Below are positions 1 through 6,963 of a stretch of DNA of 14,258 nt, one piece after another (position 1 is the first letter of the stretch; the number at the start of each line of letters is the position of its first letter). Location: the NCBI GenBank assembly GCA_002316015.1, contig DCCS01000017.1:55162-69419 (forward strand). The letters are read 5' to 3'. The notes beneath the pieces were generated by a model. It saw nothing but the letters and a program-made list of their open reading frames with translations. It did no database searches and had not been told where the DNA came from. Source of the DNA: Prevotellaceae bacterium UBA1075 (GTDB lineage Bacteria > Bacteroidota > Bacteroidia > Bacteroidales > Bacteroidaceae). The position numbers were made by a program, and so were the translations under genes.

Positions 1-202
1 TGGCGGATGCAGTGCGCTGCGTTTTTCCGGGTGCTGCCTTCCATGTTTCCGCAGGGCGGGAGTGTCCCCCCTTTCCTGCACTAAAGAATATATAATGAGA
101 GCGGGCATCCGGCGCGTGTCTGTCCAGCAGCGCGGGAGTGTGTTCTTGCCCCTTGGGACATTCTTTTGCTTTTCCCGATATGGTGGAAATGGAGAATTTT
201 TA
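1..202. other. Upstream region without a recognised gene
   Basis: I see no convincing gene here. The three forward frames end at stops near 82-84, 93-95 and 200-202, and none gives a recognisable peptide. The frame open from the left edge to about 202 reads as Cys/Arg/Phe-rich sequence without motifs and is probably not coding. A weak two-tier inverted repeat spans 51-79 (GCAGG with CCTGC outside, GGGA with TCCC inside). It could be the 3' hairpin of a gene outside the window, but no T-run follows. An AT-rich patch at 83-96 contains TATAAT; this is not the usual Bacteroidota promoter form, so I give it little weight. Confidence 0.5.
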
Positions 203-210
203 TAATTTTG
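203..210 (+). promoter_or_regulatory. Bacteroidota-type -7 promoter box
   Basis: TAATTTTG matches the Bacteroidota primary-sigma -7 consensus TAnnTTTG at every fixed position. It lies in the most AT-rich stretch of the upstream region, 28 bp before the first start codon, which would give a 5' leader of roughly 20-25 nt. A TTTG that could be the -33 element is found only at 165-168, too far upstream for the usual spacing of about 20 bp. Only the -7 half is therefore supported. It would drive the DUF5063 gene and probably the overlapping genes behind it. Confidence 0.5.
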
Positions 211-238
211 CATAAATGTGTAAATAAGCCAAAGGAAC

Positions 239-787
239 ATGAGGGGAAATGAGAGCCCGAAACATGTGTATGCGCGTCCCGTCATGGAGTTTCTGGCGGT
301 GGCCACCGAGTATTGTGCCACACTGGAGCACAGCCGGGAGCGAAGCCGTGGCGAACTGCTGGACGCGCTCCTGCGCCTGTTGCCCGTGCTGTACTGGAAC
401 GCGCAGGTGCTGGATCCCATGGAGACTGACGGACAGTTCCTGCCCGACGACAGGGTGACAGAGCAGGATTACGAGTACGTGAGGGCAGGACTGCGCGGGC
501 TGCTTGACGACTGGGACGAATACGAGGACCTGGTGATGGATGATGCCGGCGAGCGCGAGGAGTGCCGCTGGGTGAGCCTGAGCGAGTCCCTGTCCGATGT
601 GTACCAGCCCTTGCGCAACTTCGTGTGGGTGTACCAGCAGCGGCTCGAGGAGTGCATGGCCGATGCCATGTGGGCCGTGCGCGACAGTTTTGAACTTTAT
701 TGGGGACAGTGCGTGGTGGACTGCCTGAGACGGCTGCACAGGCTGAAGTACATGGCGCACAGGGAAAGTGATGAAGACGATATTTGA
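239..787 (+). CDS. DUF5063 family protein
   Basis: A 182-residue soluble acidic protein with no signal peptide or membrane segment. It resembles the DUF5063 family of Bacteroidota, whose biochemical role is not known to me. The core begins around residue 9 with an aromatic/hydrophobic helix (VMEFLAVATEYCATLE at about 15-30) and continues as amphipathic helices rich in Trp, Tyr and acidic residues (DDWDEYEDLVMDD around 90-102). The C-terminus is short and acidic. ATG 239 is preferred because it follows the -7 box by a short leader and the family-like core starts soon after; ATG 284 (residue 16) would cut into the first helix. The stop TGA overlaps the start of the exonuclease gene by 17 bp, so the two are probably translated together. 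This overlap suggests a shared job in nucleic-acid handling, but that is inference. No enzyme motif is visible. Confidence 0.78.
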   Translation: MRGNESPKHVYARPVMEFLAVATEYCATLEHSRERSRGELLDALLRLLPVLYWNAQVLDPMETDGQFLPDDRVTEQDYEYVRAGLRGLLDDWDEYEDLVMDDAGEREECRWVSLSESLSDVYQPLRNFVWVYQQRLEECMADAMWAVRDSFELYWGQCVVDCLRRLHRLKYMAHRESDEDDI

Positions 788-1604
788 CAAGATTGACAAG
801 GAGGCTGTCAACAGCCTCGACCGCGTCCTCTTTGGGGGGCGCGTCGAAGTGGTGCAGAGCCCTTCCGAGGCCGGGCGCGCCGTGGACTACCTGCTGTCGC
901 AGCCCATCCTGGGGTTTGACACCGAGACCAAGCCGCAGTTCCAGCGCGGGCACTCCTCTCTGGTCGCGCTTCTGCAGGTAAGCAGCAGGGATGTGTGCTT
1001 CCTGTTCCGGCTCAACATGATAGGGCTGCCCGACTGCCTCAGGCGGCTGCTCGCCGACGAGGGCGAGACACTCAAGGTGGGGCTTTCCTGGCATGACGAC
1101 ATCTGCGGACTGCGCCGCAGGGGGGAGTTCACCCCTGGGACCTTCATCGAGATACAGCAGATTGCCAAGGAGATGGGGCTGCGCGACATGAGCCTGCAGA
1201 AACTCTATGCCAACCTGCTGGGCGGGCGTATCAGCAAGGCGCAGCGGCTGAGCAACTGGGAGGCAGACCACCTGAGTGAGGCGCAGAAGAGTTACGCGGC
1301 AACCGACGCGTGGGCCTGTATCCAGCTCTACGAGGAGATGATGCGCCTGCGCCGCGAGGGTTATCTCATACGGGTGGCTCCCGTGACCGACCCCGTGAAG
1401 CCCATGGTGTTCCCCGACCTGGAGGAGCGCGCCGCCCCCCCGGACACCACGCCCGGAATGCCGGGGACAGCCCGAAAGTCCGCAGGCAGGGTGTCCGCGT
1501 CGCGTGCCGCGCGTGTGAAACCCGGCGCAGAGGGGGAGAAGGCCGGCAAGGAAAAGCCGCGCCGGACCCCAAGGAAAAAGAAGACAGACAAGCAGAATGA
1601 GTAA
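771..1604 (+). CDS. DEDDy-type 3'-5' exonuclease (RNase D/WRN-exo-like) with basic tail
   Basis: A 277-residue probable 3'-5' exonuclease of the RNase D/WRN-exonuclease/DnaQ-like superfamily, which removes nucleotides by two-metal catalysis. With the ATG 771 start the catalytic acids are: Exo I D50-x-E52 in LGFDTETKP, Exo II D110 in WHDDI, and Exo III Y175 and D179 in YAATDAWA. The Y-x3-D form makes it DEDDy. The exonuclease domain covers about residues 20-200. From about residue 215 to the end is a low-complexity Pro/Ala/Lys/Arg tail finishing in a lysine/arginine cluster, probably disordered and suited to binding nucleic acid. A GTG directly before ATG 771 could add one residue; AGGGA at 761-765 is better spaced for the ATG. 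It overlaps the DUF5063 gene by 17 bp and the rRNA methyltransferase gene by 8 bp. No HRDC domain is present, so it is not a full RNase D. The DNA or RNA preference cannot be read from the sequence. Confidence 0.9.
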   Translation: MKTIFDKIDKEAVNSLDRVLFGGRVEVVQSPSEAGRAVDYLLSQPILGFDTETKPQFQRGHSSLVALLQVSSRDVCFLFRLNMIGLPDCLRRLLADEGETLKVGLSWHDDICGLRRRGEFTPGTFIEIQQIAKEMGLRDMSLQKLYANLLGGRISKAQRLSNWEADHLSEAQKSYAATDAWACIQLYEEMMRLRREGYLIRVAPVTDPVKPMVFPDLEERAAPPDTTPGMPGTARKSAGRVSASRAARVKPGAEGEKAGKEKPRRTPRKKKTDKQNE

Positions 1605-2778
1605 GACAGTAGTACTGCGGCGGGGCAAGGAGGAAAGCCTGAAGCGCTTCCACCCCTGGATATTCTCGGGTGCGGTGATGCGCCTGGAGGGTGCCCCCGA
1701 GGAGGGAGATGTGGTGAGCGTGCTTGACAGCCAAGGCGGGTTCCTGTGCCGGGGGCACTGGCAGGCGGGAAGCATTGCCGTGAGGGTGCTCACGTTTGCC
1801 GACGAGCCCATAGACGGCTCCTTCTGGCGGAAAAGGCTGAAGGGGGCGCTTGATGTGCGCGTGGCTGTCGGACTGGCCGGAAGCGAGGCGGGCGACACCT
1901 ATCGCCTGGTGCATGGCGAGGGCGACTGCCTGCCCGGCCTGGTGATTGACATGTATGGCAAGACGGCGGTCATGCAGGCACACAGCGTGGGCATGCACGT
2001 AAGCCGCGAGCAGATTGCCGAAGCCCTGGCCCAGGTGATGGGGACGCGACTGGAAAGCATCTATTACAAGAGCGAGACCACACTGCCCGTCAAGGCGGCC
2101 ATCGACGGAGGCGACGGATTCCTGCTGGGCGAGAGCCATACCGACATCGCCACCGAGAACGGGCTGCGCTTCCACATCGACTGGCTCAAGGGACAGAAGA
2201 CCGGATTCTTTGTGGACCAGCGCGAGAACCGCAGCCTGCTGGAGCGCTACGCCTGCGGGCGCAGCGTGCTCAACATGTTCTGCTACACGGGCGGCTTCAG
2301 CGTGTATGCCTTGCGCGGTGGAGCCCGCCTGGTGCACTCGGTGGACAGCAGCGGCAAGGCTGTGGAACTGGTGCGTGCCAATGTGGAGCTCAACTTTCCC
2401 GGCGACACGAGGCATGAGGCGTATGCCGAGGACGCTTTCCGCTTTCTCGACGGGATGGCCACTCCCTATGACCTTGTCGTGCTTGACCCTCCCGCCTTCG
2501 CCAAGCACCGCGATGCGGTCAGGAATGCCCTGCGCGGCTACACCAGGCTCAACGCCAAGGCCATGGAGAAGATTGCCCCGGGCGGCATACTCTTCACCTT
2601 CAGCTGTTCCCAGGCCGTGAGCAAGGAGCAGTTCCGCACAGCCGTGTTCACCGCAGCCACACTGGCGCACCGCCAGGCGCGCATCCTGCACCAGCTGCAC
2701 CAGCCCGCCGACCACCCAGTGAACATCTACCACCCCGAGGGCGAGTACCTCAAGGGGCTGGTGCTCTATGTGGATTAA
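1597..2778 (+). CDS. PUA-domain class I SAM-dependent rRNA methyltransferase (RlmI-like, COG1092)
   Basis: A 393-residue protein, close to E. coli RlmI (396 residues), the 23S rRNA m5C1962 methyltransferase. The N-terminal 80 or so residues form a PUA RNA-binding domain, with the typical basic start and HPWIFSGAV around residues 21-29. A middle domain leads to GFFVDQRENR, the hallmark before the Rossmann-fold methyltransferase domain. SAM motif I is at about 225-239 (VLNMFCYTGGFSVYA). Motif IV is D297-PPAF. C337 in TFSCSQ corresponds to the cysteine-containing motif of this m5C family. All core motifs are intact. ATG 1597 overlaps the exonuclease stop by 8 bp, which implies translational coupling. 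The alternative is an RlmK- or RlmO-like paralogue with another 23S target. The family is certain, the exact modified base less so. Confidence 0.92.
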   Translation: MSKTVVLRRGKEESLKRFHPWIFSGAVMRLEGAPEEGDVVSVLDSQGGFLCRGHWQAGSIAVRVLTFADEPIDGSFWRKRLKGALDVRVAVGLAGSEAGDTYRLVHGEGDCLPGLVIDMYGKTAVMQAHSVGMHVSREQIAEALAQVMGTRLESIYYKSETTLPVKAAIDGGDGFLLGESHTDIATENGLRFHIDWLKGQKTGFFVDQRENRSLLERYACGRSVLNMFCYTGGFSVYALRGGARLVHSVDSSGKAVELVRANVELNFPGDTRHEAYAEDAFRFLDGMATPYDLVVLDPPAFAKHRDAVRNALRGYTRLNAKAMEKIAPGGILFTFSCSQAVSKEQFRTAVFTAATLAHRQARILHQLHQPADHPVNIYHPEGEYLKGLVLYVD

Positions 2779-2840
2779 GGCGGGACAGGAGGCCGGCGCA
2801 GTTATCACCAAAGACAAACCGACAAGATACAGAGTACAAG

Positions 2841-4124
2841 ATGAACGCGAAAGTAAAGTTGACAATACTGAACTTCCTGGAGTTCGCTGTGTGGGGAGCC
2901 TACCTCACATCCATGGGCAACTATCTGGCCAGTGTGGGCATGGCCGGGCAGATAGGGTGGTTCTATAGTGTGCAGGGCTTCGTGTCCCTGTTCATGCCCG
3001 CGCTCATGGGCATCGTGGCCGACCGCTGGATAGAGGCCCAGAGGCTGCTCTCGCTCAGCCACCTGCTGGCCGGGGCCTTCATGCTGGCCGCCTGCGTGTA
3101 CGGAACCCAGGCGGGCGGCGCGGTGCGGTTTGCCCCGCTCTTTGCCCTGTACACCCTCAGCGTGGCATTCTACATGCCCACCATCGCCCTGTCCAACAGC
3201 GTGGCCTACAGCGCGCTTGACCAGGCGGGGCTTGACACGGTGAAGGCTTTCCCGCCCATCCGCGTCTTCGGCACCGTGGGCTTCATCATCAGCATGTGGA
3301 TTGTGGACTTGGGCGGGATGCAGTCAACCCCCATGCAGTTTGGCTGGAGCGGACTGCTGGGCATCGTCCTGGCGGCCTACGCTTTCACCATGCCCCGCTG
3401 CCCCATAAGCAAGGGCGCGCGCAAGAGCCTGGCCGACGCGCTGGGGCTCAAGGCGTTTTCCCTGTTCCGCAATTACCGCATGGCGCTCTTCTTCATCTTC
3501 TCGATGTTCCTGGGCGTGTGCCTGCAGATTACCAACGGGTTTGCCAACCCCTTTATCACATCGTTTGGCAGCATCGCCGAGTTCCAGGACACCTTCGGCG
3601 TGCGGCATGCCAACATCCTCATCTCGCTGAGCCAGGTGAGCGAGACCTTGTGCATCCTGCTCATCCCGTTCTTCCTCAAGCGTTTCGGCATCAAGCGCGT
3701 GATGCTGCTGGCCATGCTGGCGTGGGTGCTCCGCTACCTGTTCTTCGCTGTGGGCAATCCGGGCAGCGGCGTGGTGTGGTTCGTGCTCAGCATGATAGTC
3801 TATGGGGTCGCGTTTGACTTCTTCAACATAAGCGGCTCGCTCTTCGTCGACAAGGAGACGAGCCTGGACATACGCAACTCGGCCCAGGGACTGTTCATGA
3901 TGATGACCAACGGCTTCGGAGCCACCATCGGCACACTCTCTGCCCAGCAGGTGGTGAACCACTATGTGTTTGACCTGGGAGCCGGAGCCGACCCCATGGC
4001 GGTGTGGCAGGGGTGGAACACCTGCTGGTACATCTTTGCGGGCTATGCCCTTGTGGTGGCCGTGGCGTTTGCCCTGATGTTCCGCTACAAGCATGTGCCC
4101 GGGGACGGGAAGGCACTTGACTGA
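2841..4124 (+). CDS. nupG: NupG-type nucleoside:H+ symporter (major facilitator family)
   Basis: A 427-residue inner-membrane transporter with about 12 hydrophobic helices. It resembles E. coli NupG (418 residues) throughout. Shared blocks include the N-terminal helix (FLEFAVWGAYLTSMGNYL), MPALMGIVADRW near residues 52-63, FPPIR at 137-141, FFIFSMFLG, FGIKRVM, and the stretch around YGVAFDFFNISGSLFVDKE. The C-terminus ends in the family-like FRYKHVPG. It should import nucleosides with protons for salvage. The 62-bp gap before it shows no consensus -7 box and no clear terminator, so it may be read from the upstream promoter. RsmE follows 12 bp after the stop. The family assignment is strong; which nucleosides it prefers cannot be seen. 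Confidence 0.92.
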   Translation: MNAKVKLTILNFLEFAVWGAYLTSMGNYLASVGMAGQIGWFYSVQGFVSLFMPALMGIVADRWIEAQRLLSLSHLLAGAFMLAACVYGTQAGGAVRFAPLFALYTLSVAFYMPTIALSNSVAYSALDQAGLDTVKAFPPIRVFGTVGFIISMWIVDLGGMQSTPMQFGWSGLLGIVLAAYAFTMPRCPISKGARKSLADALGLKAFSLFRNYRMALFFIFSMFLGVCLQITNGFANPFITSFGSIAEFQDTFGVRHANILISLSQVSETLCILLIPFFLKRFGIKRVMLLAMLAWVLRYLFFAVGNPGSGVVWFVLSMIVYGVAFDFFNISGSLFVDKETSLDIRNSAQGLFMMMTNGFGATIGTLSAQQVVNHYVFDLGAGADPMAVWQGWNTCWYIFAGYALVVAVAFALMFRYKHVPGDGKALD

Positions 4125-4136
4125 GGGGGTGCGGGC

Positions 4137-4913
4137 ATGAAGGAGGTACGCTTTTTCTACGTTCCCGGCGCGCTCCAGGCCACAGAGCTCCCGCCCGACG
4201 AGGCGCGGCATGCCCTGCGCGTGCTGCGCCTGGGGGTGGGGGACGAACTTTACCTCACGGACGGGGACGGACTCTTCCTGCGTGCCGAGATTACAGGGCA
4301 GTCGGGACACCGCTGCCAGTACGCTGTGCTGGAGACGCTGCCCCAGCGGCGGGCCTGGAAGGGACACCTGCACATAGCCATGGCACCCACCAAGATGAAC
4401 GAGCGCGTGGAGTGGATGGCCGAGAAGGCCACCGAGATAGGCGTGGACGAGTTCTCCTTCGTGGACTGCAAGTTCAGTGAGCGCAGGCAGCTGAAGACCG
4501 AGAGGATAGAGCGCATCGTGGTGGCGGCGGTGAAGCAGAGCCGCAAGGCGTGGATGCCGCAAGTGAACACCATGTGCCCCCTGGAGCAGTTCCTGCGCCG
4601 GCCCAGGAGCGGCGGACGCTACATCTGCCATTGCTACAATCCTGCCGACATCGGGGCTGGGAGCAGTCGCGAACCCCTGCTGAGCCTGCTGGATGACCAC
4701 CAGGATGCCACCGTGCTCGTCGGGCCCGAGGGCGACTTCAGCGTGGAGGAGGTGCGCCTGGCCGAGAGCCTGGGCTGGCAGAGCGTGTCCCTGGGGACAA
4801 GCCGCCTGCGCACGGAGACAGCCGCCCTGGTGGCTGTGCATCTGATGCAACTTACTCACCAACTGCCGGAATGGCCTGGCAACCGGGCTGCCGAGGGTGG
4901 TGCATTATATTAA
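4137..4913 (+). CDS. rsmE: 16S rRNA (uracil-1498-N3)-methyltransferase RsmE
   Basis: A 258-residue SPOUT (trefoil-knot) methyltransferase that makes m3U1498 in 16S rRNA of the 30S subunit. The N-terminal PUA-like part (residues 1-70) carries HALRVLRLGVGDELYLTDGDG. The knot domain has KMNERVEWMAEKATEIGVDE, then VGPEGDFS with G196-P-E-G-D-F201, then the SAM-binding end LGTSRLRTETA. The D in GPEGDF, where many bacteria have GPEGGF, is in my recollection common in Bacteroidota. Length is slightly above the 243 residues of E. coli; the excess is a short C-terminal tail rich in Gly, Pro and Asn after the last helix. It follows nupG by 12 bp and is 17 bp ahead of the next start. It is the second rRNA methyltransferase in this cluster. 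Confidence 0.95.
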   Translation: MKEVRFFYVPGALQATELPPDEARHALRVLRLGVGDELYLTDGDGLFLRAEITGQSGHRCQYAVLETLPQRRAWKGHLHIAMAPTKMNERVEWMAEKATEIGVDEFSFVDCKFSERRQLKTERIERIVVAAVKQSRKAWMPQVNTMCPLEQFLRRPRSGGRYICHCYNPADIGAGSSREPLLSLLDDHQDATVLVGPEGDFSVEEVRLAESLGWQSVSLGTSRLRTETAALVAVHLMQLTHQLPEWPGNRAAEGGALY

Positions 4914-4920
4914 GGTATAT

Positions 4921-4925
4921 AGGAG
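4921..4925 (+). promoter_or_regulatory. Shine-Dalgarno AGGAG setting the start of the DUF4836-like gene
   Basis: AGGAG lies 5 nt before ATG 4931, in an AT-rich interval just after the rsmE stop. Bacteroidota often use no Shine-Dalgarno sequence, so this well-placed one is informative. It favours ATG 4931 over the in-frame ATG 4871, which lies inside rsmE and would add 20 residues of unlikely sequence before the hydrophobic anchor. Confidence 0.65.
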
Positions 4926-4930
4926 AAACG

Positions 4931-6292
4931 ATGACAACAAAAGCGAGGTACAGGGTGTTGGGCGCGGTGGTGGCAGCCGTGGTGGCAGCTGTAGTGGGCT
5001 GCTTCTTCTTGTCCATGGGGAGCGGGTATGAGAGTTCCCTGCCTGCCGACGCGCAGGCACTGGCACGGCTGGATGCAAAGGCGTTGCTGGAGAAGACTTC
5101 CTTGTCCCTTGTCAAGCAACGGCAAGGGGAACTGGAACACAGCGGCATTGACTTTGCCCATTCCCTCTATGCCTTCGTGGACGGGCGTGGTGGCCCCGGC
5201 GTGCTCCTGCCGTTGCGCAGCGCCAGGGATTTCAAGGCGTATCTGCAGGGCAAGGGTATCGAGGTGGAGAGGCAGCGGGGCTACAGTTGGGCGCGGAGCG
5301 GACAATGGCTGATGGCGTTCTCGGATGACCGCTGCCTGGCCTTCGGGCCGCTCTCTGAGCAGGAGATGGGCGCAATGCGCGGACAGATGGCGAGCCTTAT
5401 GGGGCAGAGTGGCAAGCCCAAGGCCGCGCTCCTGGGGCGCGTGGAGAAGTCCCGCGCTCCCTTGAGCGCTGCTTTCGACGTGGGACAGGCGCAACGCCTG
5501 CTTGCGCGTGTCTTGCCCGAGGTGTCCGGTGTGTTACATGGCGGGCTGACGGGCACGGTGGGCATGGATGTTGATTTCAAGGAGCAGCGGATTGTGGCGG
5601 ATGTCACCTTGTACGGCACAGGGGTGGAGGAGGGAAAATCCTTCCTGGTCCCGTTGGACGAGCCAGCCTCGCTTCCAAAGTCGGCCGACGGCATGTGTGT
5701 ACTGACAGTGGGCGTGGACGGCGATGCGCTGCTGGCCCTGCTGCGGAGTTACCCGGCCGTCCGCACGGCATTGCTGGCCATCAACTTCACCTTTGACCTC
5801 GACCAGATGATCAGAGCCATACAGGGCGGCGTGAGCCTCTCCGTCGTGAGAGACGATTGGGAAACCCCTCAGATTGCATTGACCACACGCTTCAAGGACA
5901 CACATTTCAGGCAGAGCCTCGAGGGGCTTACGGATTTTTACTACCCCATAGGAGAGGGCGGCGTGGAGGTGCATGATGACAGCACGTTCTGTGTGGGCTT
6001 TCCCGGCGGAAACCTTTACCTGGGACTGCGAGGGAACCGCCTGGCCGCGTGTACCGAGCAGGTGCGTGGGGAGGCAGCCGTCAAGGATTTGGAGGAGGGC
6101 CGCCTCGTCAGTATGAAGGATGCGGTGGGGAACCTCGTGTACATGCAACTCGACTTGACCACATTGCCGGAGCGCCATTGGATTTGGGAGCCTCTTGCGC
6201 GTCATGGAGTGGATATGGGCAAGTTTCTCAGGCAGTATGGCAGGCTGATCCTGCGCGTGAGGGCAGAGAAGGACGAACGGGAGAATGACTGA
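4931..6292 (+). CDS. Membrane-anchored DUF4836-like protein
   Basis: A 453-residue protein with a basic N-terminus and one hydrophobic segment at about residues 9-30 (VLGAVVAAVVAAVVGC then FFLS). The rest is predicted to lie outside the inner membrane. VVGC could be read as a lipobox, but the hydrophobic run continues past the Cys, so a plain membrane anchor or signal peptide is equally likely. The early SSLPADAQALARLDAKALLEK is reminiscent of DUF4836 proteins of Bacteroidota, which start after the signal with a 'PxDA..v..ld...L..K' pattern. A later repeat-like section contains VGVDGDALLALLRSYP. No catalytic motif is visible. The stop TGA shares a base with the ATG of the ABC ATPase gene (TGATG), so all three downstream proteins are probably made in step. 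It may be a periplasmic partner of that transporter; this is inference. The reading frame is secure, the family name is moderate. Confidence 0.62.
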   Translation: MTTKARYRVLGAVVAAVVAAVVGCFFLSMGSGYESSLPADAQALARLDAKALLEKTSLSLVKQRQGELEHSGIDFAHSLYAFVDGRGGPGVLLPLRSARDFKAYLQGKGIEVERQRGYSWARSGQWLMAFSDDRCLAFGPLSEQEMGAMRGQMASLMGQSGKPKAALLGRVEKSRAPLSAAFDVGQAQRLLARVLPEVSGVLHGGLTGTVGMDVDFKEQRIVADVTLYGTGVEEGKSFLVPLDEPASLPKSADGMCVLTVGVDGDALLALLRSYPAVRTALLAINFTFDLDQMIRAIQGGVSLSVVRDDWETPQIALTTRFKDTHFRQSLEGLTDFYYPIGEGGVEVHDDSTFCVGFPGGNLYLGLRGNRLAACTEQVRGEAAVKDLEEGRLVSMKDAVGNLVYMQLDLTTLPERHWIWEPLARHGVDMGKFLRQYGRLILRVRAEKDEREND

Positions 6293-6963
6293 TGAGAAAG
6301 CACGGACAAACATGCACGATTGACAGAATCACGCTGGACAACGCCCTGCCACGGATATTCCACGGCAGGGACATGACGGACAGCGAGGTGTGGAGGAAGC
6401 CGCTCACGCTGGAGCGCGGAGGCGTGTATCTGATAGAGGCGGCCAGCGGAACGGGCAAGACCAGCCTGTGCAGTTATCTGACAGGCTACCGCAACGACTA
6501 TGAGGGGCGCATCCTGTTTGACCACACCGACATACGCAGCCTGACGATAGGCCAGTGGGTGGAGGTCAGACGTACGGCATTGAGCCACATGTTCCAGGAA
6601 CTCAGGCTGTTCCCGGAGCTCACGGCACTGGAGAACGTGGAGATAAAGAACAGCCTCACCCACTGGCGCGGCGCGCGGCAGGTGGATGAGTGGTTCGACG
6701 CCTTTGGCATTGCCGATAAGCGCGACGAGCCGGTGGGGCGCATGAGTTTCGGCCAGCAGCAGCGCGTGGCCATGATACGCGCGCTGGTGCAGCCCTTCAG
6801 TTTCCTGCTTGCCGATGAGCCCATAAGCCATCTCGATGACACCAACAGCCGCGCGATGGCCGAGGTGATGCTTGCCGAGGCGCGCGCTCAGGGCGCGGGC
6901 CTGGTGGTCACCAGCGTGGGCAAGCATATGGATTTTCCTTATTCCCAAACCTTTAGATTATGA
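6292..6963 (+). CDS. ABC transporter ATP-binding protein, divergent LolD/MacB/FtsE class
   Basis: A 223-residue cytoplasmic ATPase, the usual size for a stand-alone subunit that pairs with an FtsX/MacB-type permease. The Walker A loop runs A50-A-S-G-T-G-K56-T57. The Q-loop lies in MFQELRLFPELTALENVE. The signature is M151-S-F-G-Q-Q-Q-R158 instead of LSGGQQQR. Walker B is FLLADEP with D175 and catalytic E176, followed by D-loop SHLD. The switch histidine normally found as VTHD is absent: the strand reads VVTSVGKH, with Ser208 where His is expected. Core ATP-binding and catalytic residues remain, so it is probably active. ATG 6292 overlaps the preceding stop by 1 bp, with GGGAG 8 nt upstream. 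Its TGA lies within the ATGA that starts the permease gene. The substrate is unknown. Confidence 0.88.
   Translation: MRKHGQTCTIDRITLDNALPRIFHGRDMTDSEVWRKPLTLERGGVYLIEAASGTGKTSLCSYLTGYRNDYEGRILFDHTDIRSLTIGQWVEVRRTALSHMFQELRLFPELTALENVEIKNSLTHWRGARQVDEWFDAFGIADKRDEPVGRMSFGQQQRVAMIRALVQPFSFLLADEPISHLDDTNSRAMAEVMLAEARAQGAGLVVTSVGKHMDFPYSQTFRL

Noticed and set aside
95..202. Small + strand frame starting at the ATG near 95
   Set aside because: About 35 codons, no ribosome site or motif, and it runs into the promoter region of the first gene.
249..458. 69-codon + strand frame overlapping the DUF5063 gene
   Set aside because: It starts 10 bp after the preferred ATG in another frame; the Cys/Trp/Arg-rich translation looks like a frame shadow.
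282..1898. 538-codon minus-strand frame across the first three genes
   Set aside because: It covers three genes with clear family motifs on the other strand and reads as low-complexity Pro/Arg/Ser sequence.
2779..2840. Possible promoter or RNA element before the nupG gene
   Set aside because: No TAnnTTTG box, no inverted repeat and no T-run found in the 62 bp.
4871..4930. Upstream ATG giving a 20-residue longer DUF4836-like protein
   Set aside because: It starts inside rsmE, puts unlikely sequence before the hydrophobic anchor, and ignores the well-spaced AGGAG ahead of ATG 4931.
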